DNA of 46,017 nt. It comes from Planctomycetaceae bacterium. Lineage in GTDB: Bacteria > Planctomycetota > Phycisphaerae > Phycisphaerales > SM1A02. Location of the stretch: assembly GCA_027483065.1 (NCBI GenBank), contig JAIXVI010000022.1:1-46017 (forward strand), written 5' to 3'. The notes beneath the pieces are model-generated. The model was not told the origin of the DNA. It searched no databases and worked only from the letters and a program-made list of their open reading frames with translations. The stretch's first letter is position 1. Each line of letters opens with the position of its first letter. Both the position numbers and the translations under genes were made by a program. Positions 8,138 to 17,518 of this stretch are shown piece after piece.

Positions 8138-9100
8138 ATGCGAACTGACACGAACCGCAATAAGAGCGGCCTCGCACGCGGGTTCACCCTCGTCGAACTG
8201 CTCGTCGTCGTGGCGATCATCGCCCTCCTCATCGGCCTGCTTCTGCCGGCCCTGAGCAAGGCGCAGCGCTCGGCGAAGACCCTCCAGGACTCGGCAAACA
8301 TCAGCCAGATCCACAAGGGCTTCCTCACCTACGCCAACCAAGACGACAAGGGCCGCCTCCCGATCCCAGGCCTGATTCGCCGTCAGTCGGTCGGTGGCAC
8401 GTTCTACCCGGGCCAGGGTGAAGAGAACCCGACCCAGAACAAGACAGAAGCGCTCTACAGCTCGATGATCGCGAAGGGCTTCATCACGCCAGAAGTCTGC
8501 GTCTCGCCGGTCGAGACGAACCCCGTCGTCAAGACGAAGTCGGACTACAACTACAGCTCGTACAACCCAGGTGCCGCGGGCGACGCTGCAGGTCCGTTCC
8601 ACTGGGACGCGTCCTTCAAGGCCAACGTCTATGCCAATCCGGACGGTGGCGCGATTAACGTGTCGCACACCTCTTACGCGCACCTTGCACTCATTGGCGA
8701 CCGCAAGAAGTACCACTGGACGAACAAGGCTGACGGTACCCGTCCGCATATCGGCAACCGCGGCACCTTCAAGGGCAAGGTCCAGGGTGACAACTACTCG
8801 AAGAGCTACACCCTCTCGTTCCACGCTCCCGACGACACCTGGGAAGGCAACATCTGCTACGGCGACAACCACGTCAGCCTCGAGAAGAGCCTCATCCCTG
8901 ACACCGTTCAGTATGAGTGCGGTAGCTCGAACCTCGCGAAGGACAACCTCTTTACCGTCGACACCTACTTCCAGTCGACCCAGTGCGGCGGTCCGATCCT
9001 CGGTGGTGACACTTGGCTCTGCATGCACCACGGTGCAACGGCGACCCTCGTCGCTGAGTCCAAGGAACTCCTGACCAACGGCGCAACGCCAACCAACTGA
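8138..9100 (+). CDS. Type II pilin-like protein 1 (prepilin signal, DUF1559-like end)
   Basis: Encodes 320 residues. The N-terminus KSGLARGFTLVELLVVVAII is a class III prepilin signal: cleavage expected after Gly15, methylated Phe16, Glu20 at the +5 position, then a 20-residue hydrophobic helix. The body contains many Asn/Tyr/Gly residues, and near the C-terminus GNICYGDNHVSL resembles the G-N-V-x-F-x-D-x-H-V motif of planctomycete DUF1559 proteins. AGGAG precedes the ATG by 8 bases. The gene has a close paralogue directly downstream with the same layout (QIHKGF, NYxxxSYN, EGNxC..DNHV), so the pair arose by duplication. Likely a surface fibre or pseudopilus component; exact role unknown. Confidence 0.9.
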   Translation: MRTDTNRNKSGLARGFTLVELLVVVAIIALLIGLLLPALSKAQRSAKTLQDSANISQIHKGFLTYANQDDKGRLPIPGLIRRQSVGGTFYPGQGEENPTQNKTEALYSSMIAKGFITPEVCVSPVETNPVVKTKSDYNYSSYNPGAAGDAAGPFHWDASFKANVYANPDGGAINVSHTSYAHLALIGDRKKYHWTNKADGTRPHIGNRGTFKGKVQGDNYSKSYTLSFHAPDDTWEGNICYGDNHVSLEKSLIPDTVQYECGSSNLAKDNLFTVDTYFQSTQCGGPILGGDTWLCMHHGATATLVAESKELLTNGATPTN

Positions 9101-9197
9101 GAGAAACATGCTCTTGGCAGCCTCTCCTAGGGCGCCAAAGCAAGTTTCAACAGAAAGCAATTCAAGTCCTTTCGCTCATCTCTTTCGGAGCAGAATC

Positions 9198-10052
9198 ATG
9201 CAAAAGAATTCAGCCATCCGCAGCAGCCGCGGCTTCACGCTCATCGAGCTGCTCGTCGTCATGGGCATCATCGCCCTCCTCCTCGCGATCCTCCTCCCCG
9301 CTCTCGGTAAGGCTCGCGCCACCACCAAGCGCGTGAAGGATTCGACGCAGCTTCAGCAGATCCACAAGGGCTTCATCACCCTGTCGCTCGACTACAACGG
9401 AACTTACCCAACGCCAGGTCTCATCAACCGCGTGGGTACCAACCCAGGCGTCGGCGCTGAGGATCTTTCGAAGAACACCCACGCGAACATGTACTCGGCC
9501 TGCATCATGAACAACGCGTTCGATGCACAGTCGCTCGTTTCGCCGGCGGAAGTCAGCACGAACGTGCTCGCGTACGCCAACTACAACTTCGATTCGTACA
9601 ACGTCACCGCCGCGTCGGATCTCTACTGGGATCCGAACATGAAGTCGGACCTCACCACCCTTTCGAACACCAGCTACGGAACCCTCCACCTCGCGGGCAC
9701 CCGCAAGGCGAAGGAGTGGAAGGACACCAAGAACTCCAAGTTCGTGGTGCTCGCCAACCGTGGCGTGAAGAACGGTAGCTTGGCTCCGGCTGACTACAAC
9801 AACTCGCGCACGCTCCAGATCCACGGCGCTGCGAAGCAGTGGGAAGGCAACGTCTGCTTCAACGACAACCACGTCATCTTCGACAACAAGTTCTCGCCAG
9901 ATGGCATCGGTTCCTTCACGGCCTCTGGCTCGACGGTTCCGGTTCCAGACAACATCTTCGCGGATGACACCGTGGCGAACGGCGCTGACTCGTGGCTGAC
10001 CGTCATCTCGGCGGTGAGCGCGGCAGGCGCCCCCACCGTCACGTGGGACTGA
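9198..10052 (+). CDS. Type II pilin-like protein 2, tandem paralogue
   Basis: Encodes 284 residues. The prepilin signal SSRGFTLIELLVVMGIIALL gives cleavage after Gly12 with Glu17 at +5. It shares QLQQIHKGF, the TYPTPGLIN segment, YNFDSYNV, EGNVCFNDNHVIF and overall length with the upstream gene, although the middle regions have diverged. GGAG lies 7 bases before the ATG at 9198; an in-frame ATG at 9108 would put 30 extra residues before the signal and is not chosen. The 98-bp gap to the first pilin gene suggests one transcript, ended by the terminator at 10162. A 17-bp tandem duplication spans its stop codon. Confidence 0.9.
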   Translation: MQKNSAIRSSRGFTLIELLVVMGIIALLLAILLPALGKARATTKRVKDSTQLQQIHKGFITLSLDYNGTYPTPGLINRVGTNPGVGAEDLSKNTHANMYSACIMNNAFDAQSLVSPAEVSTNVLAYANYNFDSYNVTAASDLYWDPNMKSDLTTLSNTSYGTLHLAGTRKAKEWKDTKNSKFVVLANRGVKNGSLAPADYNNSRTLQIHGAAKQWEGNVCFNDNHVIFDNKFSPDGIGSFTASGSTVPVPDNIFADDTVANGADSWLTVISAVSAAGAPTVTWD

Positions 10053-10071
10053 TTCTCACGTGGGACTGATT
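10039..10071 (+). repeat. 17-bp tandem duplication across the pilin-2 stop codon
   Basis: TCACGTGGGACTGATT occurs at 10039-10054 and again at 10056-10071. The first copy encodes the last residues and stop of pilin 2; the second lies just after it. This looks like a recent slippage duplication. Confidence 0.8.
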
Positions 10072-10161
10072 GTCTTCAAGGCACGTCGTACTGACACGTG
10101 ACTTTGGGATACATGTGCCGGACAGTCTGAACGAGACCTTCCGACACAAAACTCAAGCTTT

Positions 10162-10201
10162 CCGCGGCCGACCAGAGTTCCTGGTCGGCCGCGGTGTTTT
10201 T
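10162..10201 (+). terminator. Strong intrinsic terminator after the pilin genes
   Basis: CCGCGGCCGACCAG (10162-10175), loop AGTTC, then its exact complement CTGGTCGGCCGCGG (10181-10194), followed by TGTTTTT. A 14-bp perfect stem with a T-tract is a textbook rho-independent terminator. Confidence 0.9.
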
Positions 10202-10216
10202 CGGCCGCGGTGTTTT
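10185..10216 (+). repeat. 16-bp tandem duplication of the terminator 3' arm
   Basis: TCGGCCGCGGTGTTTT is present twice head-to-tail (10185-10200 and 10201-10216). The second copy gives a spare 3' arm and T-tract behind the terminator. Confidence 0.85.
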
Positions 10217-10301
10217 CGCACAAGCCCGTCCGAACGAAGCTGGTCGTCAAGCGCCCGTCTCCGACTCTCGAGCACCAGGACTTCAACGCTACGATGCGAA
10301 C

Positions 10302-11981
10302 ATGCTGCGTGGAACGGAATGCGCTCAATCTCGACGGTCTCTGAGGTCTCCACGCTTTCCGATCCCACATGCCTTCACGCGATATGCAGCGCCGCTCCTC
10401 GCAGCACTCCTGTCCTGTGTCGCGCTGTTCACTGCGTCCCGCGATGCCGCTGCGCAGGCGGTTCCCGGCACGACTCCGATCGCTGTTCCCGCTGGAAGGC
10501 AAGCCGAGCGCGTTGCAGTACTCCCCGTGACTGGACCCATCGACTCCGTCACGCTGTGGTCCATTGAACGCCGACTGAAAGCCGCCACCGAGCAAGGGTT
10601 CCAAGCCGTCGTCCTCGAACTCGACACGCCCGGCGGCGAAGTCGGTGCGACCATTGATATCTGCCTGCGCATCAAGAGCGAAGCACCCGCAAACACCGTC
10701 GCATGGATTCATCCGAAGGCCTACAGCGCAGGCACGCTCATCGCGCTTTCCTGCCGCGAGATCATCGTCGCGCCGGGCTCCGTGTTTGGTGACGCGGCAC
10801 CCATCGTGGCGATCCCCGGACTCGGATTGCAACCGCTGCCGCAAGCGGAGCGCGCCAAGATGGAGTCGCCGCTTCTTGATGAACTCGACGCGGCGGCTGA
10901 GCGTCGCGGTGACGATCCACGACTCTTGCATGCGTTCGTTGTGACGGAGCGCGAACTCTGGCTTGCCGAGCGTGCATCCGACGGAGCGCGGCGCTTCGTT
11001 GATCGCGCCGATCTTGAACTGCTCGAGATCGATCCTCAGTCTGCTCCGGCGAAACTTGAATCCGGAAGCGGACGCCGCCCCGCGTCCCCCGCTGAACTTG
11101 CACTCGACCCGCAGGACAACTGGCGCATCGTTGAAACGATCGATGACGGCACACGACTCCTCGTCGCGCAATCCGATGAAGCGCTTCGATGGGGCCTCGC
11201 GGCCGCGAGCGTGAAGGATGACCAAGAGTTGCAGCAGTTCTTCGCCGCCCGCGAGATCGTGCGCTTCCCGGAGAGTTGGACCGAGTCGGTTGTGCGATTG
11301 ATTGTCTCATGGCCGATGCGCATCTTGCTCATCGCGATTTTCGTCGTGGCGCTTGTGATCGAGACGCTGCATCCTGGCATCGGAATCGCTGGCGCGATCG
11401 CCGCGGGCGCGCTCATCCTGCTTGTGGGCGCACCAGGGCTGCTTGGTCTCGCCGAGTGGTGGGAGATTCTTCTCGTCATTCTCGGGATCGCACTCATCGG
11501 CGTCGAGATTTTCATCACCCCTGGCGTCGGCTTCATTGGGCTCTTCGGCGCCGTCTGCGTGCTCTTCGGCCTCATCGCAAGTTTCACCGGTTCCGATCCA
11601 ACCAGCGCGGGCGAACGCTCGTTGCTTCTCACCGCGTCAACCACCACCGTGGCAGGCCTCGTGATCGGCGGCCTCCTCACGTGGTTTGCGTCGCGCTGGT
11701 TCCGCGAAACGACCATCTTCAAGAGAGCCGTGCTTTCCGCTTCCGTCGTTGGAGGCCATGAAATGCCATCTCTCAGCGAACCGCGCATGCCCGCCGTCGG
11801 CGTACGCTGCTTCGCCGATACCGACCTTCGACCTGCAGGACGTGTACGCGTCGCGGACGAACTCTTCGACGCGCAGTCCACGGGCGACTACATTGCGCGC
11901 GGCGCCGCAGTCGTTGTGATTGCGCGCTCGGGAAGTTCTGTGATTGTGGAACCCCTGCGCGAAGAGTCGAGCGAATCGTGA
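10302..11981 (+). CDS. Long NfeD-type membrane protease-like protein
   Basis: Encodes 559 residues with a signal peptide (hydrophobic AAPLLAALLSCVALFT, cut near AAAQ), an N-terminal ClpP-like domain (VAVLPVTGPIDSVTLWSIER, LELDTPGGEVGATIDICL, and PKAYSAGTLIALSC with the likely catalytic Ser), several membrane helices (about residues 345-470, e.g. ILLIAIFVVALVIETLHPG and LFGAVCVLFGLIASF) and a C-terminal OB-fold NfeD domain (AVGVRCFADTDLRPAGRVRV, ending in ARSGSSVIVEPL). NfeD1b-type proteins pair with flotillin/stomatin-like partners. The ATG at 10302 is chosen to place the signal peptide near the N-terminus. It is followed by a short NfeD gene and floA. The sequence between the ClpP-like domain and the membrane part is longer than in short homologues. 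Confidence 0.88.
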   Translation: MLRGTECAQSRRSLRSPRFPIPHAFTRYAAPLLAALLSCVALFTASRDAAAQAVPGTTPIAVPAGRQAERVAVLPVTGPIDSVTLWSIERRLKAATEQGFQAVVLELDTPGGEVGATIDICLRIKSEAPANTVAWIHPKAYSAGTLIALSCREIIVAPGSVFGDAAPIVAIPGLGLQPLPQAERAKMESPLLDELDAAAERRGDDPRLLHAFVVTERELWLAERASDGARRFVDRADLELLEIDPQSAPAKLESGSGRRPASPAELALDPQDNWRIVETIDDGTRLLVAQSDEALRWGLAAASVKDDQELQQFFAAREIVRFPESWTESVVRLIVSWPMRILLIAIFVVALVIETLHPGIGIAGAIAAGALILLVGAPGLLGLAEWWEILLVILGIALIGVEIFITPGVGFIGLFGAVCVLFGLIASFTGSDPTSAGERSLLLTASTTTVAGLVIGGLLTWFASRWFRETTIFKRAVLSASVVGGHEMPSLSEPRMPAVGVRCFADTDLRPAGRVRVADELFDAQSTGDYIARGAAVVVIARSGSSVIVEPLREESSES

Positions 11982-12018
11982 TGATTCGCCATTCCACGCG
12001 CCAGCACACGAAAGCCAC

Positions 12019-12525
12019 ATGAACGGCGAATCATCCTCCGGTCACCTCATCGCATCGATCCTGCTCGGCGTTGCCGCGTTCGGGATCTTCTTCATCGAGT
12101 TCGTGATTCCGTCTGGCGGACTCCTCGCGATTCTCTGCGTGATTTGCGCGATCGCTTCGGTCGTGCTCGGTTTCATGCACGATGCGACGCTGGGCATGAC
12201 GCTGCTCGCGCTCTACGGGCTTGCCGCTCCGTTCATGCTGATGTTCGGGCTGCGGCTCGCAACGAAGTCGCCGATGGGTCGCCGCATGGTGCTCTCCGCA
12301 GAGGACCCCGCGCGAACAGGCGCAAAAATCGCTGAACCGTCGACGGATCTTCCGAAGGTTGGTGCACGCGGCGAAGCAATCACACCGCTGCGACCCGCGG
12401 GGTTTGTCCGCATCGGTGGCCGACGCCTCGACGCGAGCGCCGAAGGCGACCTCATCGACTCCGGAACTTCCATCGAAGTTGTTTCTGTACGCGATGGACA
12501 AGTACGCGTCCGCGTCGTGCGCTGA
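12019..12525 (+). CDS. Short NfeD-family membrane protein
   Basis: Encodes 168 residues: two or three N-terminal membrane helices ([52 protein letters not shown]) and a C-terminal OB-fold with [19 protein letters not shown] and the [17 protein letters not shown] ending, typical of NfeD. The start ATG at 12019 has only a weak AAAG before it. It lies between the long NfeD gene and floA, the known conserved order for flotillin-associated NfeD proteins. Confidence 0.85.
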   Translation: MNGESSSGHLIASILLGVAAFGIFFIEFVIPSGGLLAILCVICAIASVVLGFMHDATLGMTLLALYGLAAPFMLMFGLRLATKSPMGRRMVLSAEDPARTGAKIAEPSTDLPKVGARGEAITPLRPAGFVRIGGRRLDASAEGDLIDSGTSIEVVSVRDGQVRVRVVR

Positions 12526-12640
12526 ACCTTGCTACGCTGCGCCACCGAGTTCCGTCGAAATCCGCCGTGTTTCCGGGAAGCGACCGCTGTGGCGAACACC
12601 GACGGGCGCGATTTCTGCACTCTTGAAAGGACACCGAACG

Positions 12641-13669
12641 ATGACCTCGCTCCTTGCCCAAAATGTCACGCCAACCCAAGTGATCGTTTGGATCATTCTG
12701 GGTATCGCCTTCCTGATCGGCCTCTTCCTCTTCTTTGCGATGCTCGGCGTGCTGAAGCTGTACGTGCAGGCACTCTTCAGCGACGCGAAGGTCGGCATGC
12801 TTGACCTCATCATGATGCGGCTCCGAAAGGTCCCACCGGAGGTCATCGTCCTCAACCGCATTTCAGCGAAGAAGGCCGGGCTCGACATTCCAACCGACTT
12901 GATGGAAGCGCACTATCTCGCGCGCGGAAACATCAGTCGTGTGGTTGCTGCGATGATTGCTGCGGATAAGGCGTCAATCGAATTGCCTTGGAACCGCGCG
13001 ACGGCCATCGACCTCGCGGGCCGCGACATTCTCGACGCCGTGCAGACGTCGGTGAATCCGAAGGTCATCGATTGCCCGAGCGTGCAGTCGGGGAAGACCA
13101 CGATCGATGCGGTCGCGAAGGACGGCATTCAGCTTCGAGCAAAGGCACGCGTCACCGTCCGCACTGCAATTTCGCGACTCGTTGGCGGCGCGACCGAAGA
13201 AACCATCATTGCGCGCGTCGGTGAAGGCATCATTTCAACCATCGGTTCTGCGGGGGATCACAAGAGCGTGCTCGAAAACCCCGACCGCATTTCGAAGACG
13301 GTGCTTGCGAAGGGACTCGACTCGGGAACGGCATTTGAGATTCTTTCGATCGACATCGCGGACGTCGACGTCGGCGAGAACATCGGTGCTCAACTGCAAG
13401 CCGCGCAAGCGGAAGCGGATACCAAGCGCTTCCAAGCACAGGCCGAGCAACGTCGCGCGCTCGCCGTCGCACAGGAAGTGGAGTATCAAGCCGAGGCGCA
13501 GAAGAATCGCGCGCTCGTCGTACTCGCCGAAGCCGAGGTACCGAAGGCGGTGGCAGAGAGCCTCCGCACGGGCAAACTCGGCTTGATGGATTACTACCGC
13601 ATGCAGAATCTCACTGCGGATACCGCGATGCGTACAGCGATCGGTGGCGGCGGAACCTCGCAGGCCTGA
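12641..13669 (+). CDS. floA: Flotillin-like protein FloA
   Basis: SPFH-domain scaffold protein of membrane microdomains, 342 residues, near the usual length (about 330). It has an N-terminal membrane helix ([19 protein letters not shown]), the SPFH region with [21 protein letters not shown] and [16 protein letters not shown], and a C-terminal helical, Glu/Ala-rich coiled-coil part ([20 protein letters not shown]). AAAGGA precedes the ATG at 12641 by 10 bases; the frame is open further upstream but without the membrane helix context. Together with the two NfeD genes it forms a lipid-raft-like module also seen in Bacillus (yqeZ-floA-yqfB order). Confidence 0.93.
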   Translation: MTSLLAQNVTPTQVIVWIILGIAFLIGLFLFFAMLGVLKLYVQALFSDAKVGMLDLIMMRLRKVPPEVIVLNRISAKKAGLDIPTDLMEAHYLARGNISRVVAAMIAADKASIELPWNRATAIDLAGRDILDAVQTSVNPKVIDCPSVQSGKTTIDAVAKDGIQLRAKARVTVRTAISRLVGGATEETIIARVGEGIISTIGSAGDHKSVLENPDRISKTVLAKGLDSGTAFEILSIDIADVDVGENIGAQLQAAQAEADTKRFQAQAEQRRALAVAQEVEYQAEAQKNRALVVLAEAEVPKAVAESLRTGKLGLMDYYRMQNLTADTAMRTAIGGGGTSQA

Positions 13670-13719
13670 CCTGCGAGAGACTGCGCGACGTTTGGGCTGG
13701 GAAGGATCTTCACCTCACG

Positions 13720-14463
13720 ATGCCGACACTTTTCGTCGTCATGCCTGTCTACAACGAGCCTGCGACACTAGGCGAAGCGGTCGCGCGTGCGCGACGTGCG
13801 CCACTCCCCGATGGTTGGCAGGCGCAGGTTGTACTCACCGATGATGGATCAGATGACGCCACCCGCGCATGCGTCCGCGCACTCGGCGACCAAGGCGAAG
13901 CGCTTGTCTCGTTTCATCCGAAGAATCGCGGCAAAGGCGCCGCCATCCGAACGGGCTTCGCGCGTGCACTCGAACTCGCACGCGACGAAGACGCTGTTGT
14001 CATTCAAGATGCCGACCTCGAATACGACTCGGCCGAATTCGCGCGGCTGCTTGAACCCGTGCGATTGGGCAAGGCAGACCTCGTGGTCGGCAATCGTTGG
14101 GCAGATACGCCGAAGAGCCTCAAGCGACGAGTGCATCGCTTCTTGAACGGGGTCCTTACATTCGCGAGCAACATGGTCACCGGCCTTGTGGTGCGTGACA
14201 TGGAATGCTGCCTCAAGCTTTTTTCGATCCCAGCGCTGCGCACGATCTTGCCAGACCTCGACGAGGAGCGCTTCGGCATCGAGCCACAAATCATCGCGGC
14301 CGCTGCGCGTCATCGTCTGCGACTTTGTGAAGCGCCCGTGAGTTACGACCCGCGTGGCTTCGATGAAGGTAAGAAGATCCGCATGAAGGACGGCTTCCGC
14401 GTCTTCATCGTGCTCTGGCGCGAACGGCGTCGCGCACCTCGCGCGGTACACTCGCGCGCGTGA
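13720..14463 (+). CDS. Family 2 glycosyltransferase (DPM1/DPG synthase-like)
   Basis: Encodes 247 residues. GT-A fold motifs: FVVMPVYNEPATLGEAV at the N-terminus, VLTDDGSDDATRACV, NRGKGAAIRTGF, and the metal-binding DAD within VVIQDADLEYD. This arrangement is closest to polyprenyl-phosphate-sugar synthases such as dolichol-P-mannose synthase. It has no C-terminal membrane helices. The next gene starts within its stop codon (GTGA at 14460), so the two are translationally coupled; the partner is a multispanning protein. Sugar and acceptor cannot be told from sequence. Confidence 0.9.
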   Translation: MPTLFVVMPVYNEPATLGEAVARARRAPLPDGWQAQVVLTDDGSDDATRACVRALGDQGEALVSFHPKNRGKGAAIRTGFARALELARDEDAVVIQDADLEYDSAEFARLLEPVRLGKADLVVGNRWADTPKSLKRRVHRFLNGVLTFASNMVTGLVVRDMECCLKLFSIPALRTILPDLDEERFGIEPQIIAAAARHRLRLCEAPVSYDPRGFDEGKKIRMKDGFRVFIVLWRERRRAPRAVHSRA

Positions 14464-15491
14464 ACGTCCCAGACAACAACACGCCATCGACGCACGATCG
14501 CGCGATGTCGCGCGAAGCGACAGACAGCGCGCGCGCGCCGGGAAAGCCGACGCGGGCGAAGATGTTGGTGCAAGTCGTGGGGTTCATCCTCGGCTGCGTC
14601 CTCATCGGTTGGTGCATCCAACGCGCGTGGAAAGATGGCGGCGAAGGCCTCGCAAAGCTGCGCGCGGCCGATCCAACGCTGGTCGCGTTGCTTCTTCTCT
14701 CGACGCTCGGCTCGATCATTTGCTCTGGACTCACGTTTTGGTCGGTCGTCCGACCGATCCGTCACGTAGGCAACATCGAGATGCAGGCCGTCAATCTGAT
14801 GGCGACGCTCTTCAATTACGCGCCCATTCGACTCGGACTCGCGCTGCGCTGCGCGTACCACTGGCGCGTTGATCGCATGCCTGCCACCGATATCGCGGCA
14901 TGGATTACCGGTGTTGCCATCGTGACACTCGGAACACTCGGCGCTGGGCTGACCGCTGGACTCATTCAAATCGCCGTCGGACGCGAAACGCTCGCGCTCG
15001 ACTGGCTCTGGTTCCTTGGTTTTGGTGGTGTCATCGTCGTGGGGTCGACCGTCACGATGCTCGTCGGTCGATCCGCGCTTCTTCGGCGCGTCTTGAAAGG
15101 TGGCGAGCGCGTGCTCGTCGAACCACGCGCGCTCTTCGGCGGCATCGTGTTCCGCACAGTCGATCTCGCGATGTGGGCGATTCGCATGTGGGCGGCCGCG
15201 AAAATCGTCGGCGTTTCGCTCGGTCCAGCGCAGGCCGCGATGCTCGCTGCGGTCGCGATCCTTGGCGCAGGAAATCCACTCGGCCGCATCGGTTGGCGGG
15301 AAGGACTTGTCGCGCTCGTCGCGCCGTACGTCATCGCCTCACAGTCGGGCGACAGCGAAAGCCTCGATGCGCTGACCGCACAACTCGCGCTTCTTGAGAG
15401 CGCCGGCGAAGCGATCATCAGTCTTCCTCTCGGCGTCGTTGGCGCGATCTGGTGCGCACGACGCTTGAAGCGCGTACCGTCTGCAGCCTGA
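14460..15491 (+). CDS. Multispanning membrane protein, flippase-like (LPG-synthase TM / UPF0104 type)
   Basis: Encodes 343 residues with about seven or eight hydrophobic helices (e.g. LVQVVGFILGCVLIGWCIQ, VALLLLSTLGSIICSGLTFW, GVAIVTLGTLGAGLTAGLIQ, WLWFLGFGGVIVVGSTVTM) and the LNYxPxRLGxxxRxxYHWR-like stretch LFNYAPIRLGLALRCAYHW. It resembles the lysylphosphatidylglycerol synthase transmembrane / YbhN family, often coupled with GT2 enzymes for lipid-linked sugar handling. Starts at GTG 14460 overlapping the stop of the glycosyltransferase. The exact family is tentative. Confidence 0.72.
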   Translation: MNVPDNNTPSTHDRAMSREATDSARAPGKPTRAKMLVQVVGFILGCVLIGWCIQRAWKDGGEGLAKLRAADPTLVALLLLSTLGSIICSGLTFWSVVRPIRHVGNIEMQAVNLMATLFNYAPIRLGLALRCAYHWRVDRMPATDIAAWITGVAIVTLGTLGAGLTAGLIQIAVGRETLALDWLWFLGFGGVIVVGSTVTMLVGRSALLRRVLKGGERVLVEPRALFGGIVFRTVDLAMWAIRMWAAAKIVGVSLGPAQAAMLAAVAILGAGNPLGRIGWREGLVALVAPYVIASQSGDSESLDALTAQLALLESAGEAIISLPLGVVGAIWCARRLKRVPSAA

Positions 15492-15498
15492 GCGATCT

Positions 15499-16827
15499 GT
15501 GAGCGATTCTGTGAGCGACTCCACACCCAACTCTGCATCCAATCGAGAGAACGAGCGCGACGATCGCCCCGTCGCGCTGCCGTTGGTTGTGTTGCCACTC
15601 AACGCGCAGCGCTACAGCTGCCACGGCTGTGGAAACTGCTGCCGCGATTTCACCGTCCAACTCCGCCCCGCCGACCTTCGCAAACTCGAATCCCAGGCGT
15701 GGGCTGAGAAACTCGGTATGCCCGTCACCGTCGAGTTCCGCGGCGTCACCTATCTCCGTCAACGCGACGACGGCGCATGCGTCTTCCTGATGGACGACGG
15801 CCTCTGCCGTATCCACAAGGAGTACGGATTTGCGGAGAAGCCGATCGCCTGTCAGATGTTCCCGTTCGTGCCAGTTCCCGACGACCGTCGCACGCGCGTT
15901 GGATTGAGTTTCGCGTGCCAAAGCGTGCGCGAGAACAAAGGTGCAGAACTCCGCAGTCACACCGCGGAGATTGACCGCATGACGCGCGCGATTCCCGAAA
16001 CGCGCATCGCGACGTACACCGCCATGCTCGCCGACGCGATGGGTGCGAAAGAGGGCGAACTCGACACGCTCTCGTACGCCGTCGATGCGTATCTCGCGCG
16101 CGGCGATCTCACCTTCCGCGATCGCTTCGACGGCCTCGCGTGGGTTGCGGCGAGTCTTGGTCGCGCGAAGCTGGCCGACGTACGCGCGACGCGCTTCCGC
16201 GAACTCGTCTCGCTGCTCTTCTCCGCGCTTCCTGCCGAACTCGAGCACCTCCCGCTCGAGGCCGCGCTCCCAAAGCAATCGCGGCTCCTACGCCAAGCGG
16301 TCTACGCGCGACTGGAAGACGTACAAGTGAACACCGCGAAATCGCGCGGGCGTTGGCGCACCGTGCTCGCGCAACTCTTCGCAAGCCGCGCGTTCACACG
16401 AGGAAAAGGCCGCGTTCCCGCCGTCGCGCGCGGATTACTCAACGAGGCTTCCTTCGACCAAATCGCACAGGTGCCGATCCTGAGCGAAAGCCCAGATCGT
16501 GACGGGATTGAGGATCTCTTCGTTCGCTACGCTCGCGCGACGATCGTTGGTGGTCGCGCGTGGGGCGCGGGTTACTACGGTTGGCCCGCAGTACGCGGAT
16601 TCCAGGCACTCGTTCTCAACATCGCGTGCGCTGCGTGGCTTGCACGCGCGCTCGCCGCGGCGCGCGGTCACGAACATGTTCTGATGGAAGACGCGCGTGA
16701 TGCACTCGGCCGCATCGATCGACATGCTGGCCGCGCACCATGGCTCGGTTCCGTCGGCGAGCGCCTTCGACTGGAGTACTTCCGCCTCGATGACGGACTT
16801 CGTCGCATCGTGCGCTCGAGCATTTGA
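15499..16827 (+). CDS. YkgJ-family cysteine cluster protein, extended
   Basis: Encodes 442 residues. The N-terminal part has CHGCGNCC (Cys41, 44, 47, 48) and further cysteines at 94, 103 and 118 in GACVFLMDDGLCRIHKEYG and IACQMFPF, the zinc/iron-sulphur binding pattern of the YkgJ/Fli-type CxxCxxCC family. The remaining roughly 300 residues are helical, Arg/Ala-rich and unrecognised, making this much longer than the minimal family (about 100-150). GTG 15499 and in-frame GTG 15511 are both possible starts; no clear Shine-Dalgarno. It sits 8 bp after the flippase-like gene, likely in the same operon. Function of the family is not established. Confidence 0.85.
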   Translation: MSDSVSDSTPNSASNRENERDDRPVALPLVVLPLNAQRYSCHGCGNCCRDFTVQLRPADLRKLESQAWAEKLGMPVTVEFRGVTYLRQRDDGACVFLMDDGLCRIHKEYGFAEKPIACQMFPFVPVPDDRRTRVGLSFACQSVRENKGAELRSHTAEIDRMTRAIPETRIATYTAMLADAMGAKEGELDTLSYAVDAYLARGDLTFRDRFDGLAWVAASLGRAKLADVRATRFRELVSLLFSALPAELEHLPLEAALPKQSRLLRQAVYARLEDVQVNTAKSRGRWRTVLAQLFASRAFTRGKGRVPAVARGLLNEASFDQIAQVPILSESPDRDGIEDLFVRYARATIVGGRAWGAGYYGWPAVRGFQALVLNIACAAWLARALAAARGHEHVLMEDARDALGRIDRHAGRAPWLGSVGERLRLEYFRLDDGLRRIVRSSI

Positions 16828-16854
16828 TGCGCTCAAGTATGGAGTGTTCTTCAA

Positions 16855-17451
16855 TCAACGCGCGAGCTTTGGAACGAGCAATCGGAGCGCGTTCCCGCGA
16901 TGACTCCGTGCGTTCTTCTCTGCGCTTGAAAGCTCCGCACTCGTCCGACCATCTTCGAGGATGAGGAGCGGGTCATAGCCGAAACCATTTGTTCCGCGCG
17001 GTGCTCGGCCAATCACGCCATCAAACGTGCCGCGCGATTCCGCAACGATGGTGCCATCGGCCCGCGCGATCGAGAGTACACAGACGAATCGCGCCGTTCG
17101 CAGCGCATCAGGAACGCTCTCAAGCGCCGCAAGGAGTTTCGCGTTGTTCGCTCGGTCGCGTTCTTCGCGCGTCGCGCCAATCCCTGCGTAACGTGCACTG
17201 TGCACGCCCGGCGCACCGCCAAGCGCATCGACCTCGAGGCCCGAATCGTCGGCGAGGACCGTTTCGCCCAGCGCACGGGCGTACGCGATCGCCTTGATGC
17301 GAGCGTTTTCCTCAAACGTCGCCCCGTCCTCTTCCGGCTCGGGAATGTCGGTGCGGCCGAGAGCCACGCACGTAATGCCGAGCAGGCCGAGCGTGGCCGA
17401 TATCTCGTCCACCTTATGTGGATTTGAGGTTGCAATTGTGATTTTTTGCAT
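16855..17451 (-). CDS. rdgB: Non-canonical purine NTP pyrophosphatase RdgB/HAM1
   Basis: Cleaves dITP, XTP and related NTPs to monophosphates, preventing their incorporation into DNA. The 198 residues (usual 190-205) show the family motifs: ATSNPHKVDEI at the N-terminus, FEENARIKAIAYA, VLADDSGLEVDALGGAPGVHSARYAG, NGFGYDPLL and the C-terminal SHRGNALR. ATG 17451 places the nucleotide-binding loop directly at the N-terminus. It is convergent with the YkgJ gene (27 bp between stops) and divergent from the secreted protein gene. Confidence 0.96.
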   Translation of the reverse strand: MQKITIATSNPHKVDEISATLGLLGITCVALGRTDIPEPEEDGATFEENARIKAIAYARALGETVLADDSGLEVDALGGAPGVHSARYAGIGATREERDRANNAKLLAALESVPDALRTARFVCVLSIARADGTIVAESRGTFDGVIGRAPRGTNGFGYDPLLILEDGRTSAELSSAEKNARSHRGNALRLLVPKLAR

Positions 17452-17518
17452 GAGAACGAGCGGACCGGGTTGGCACGTCGCGGATTTTCGAGCAGCCTAC
17501 GTGCCGGAGGCTGAGGAA

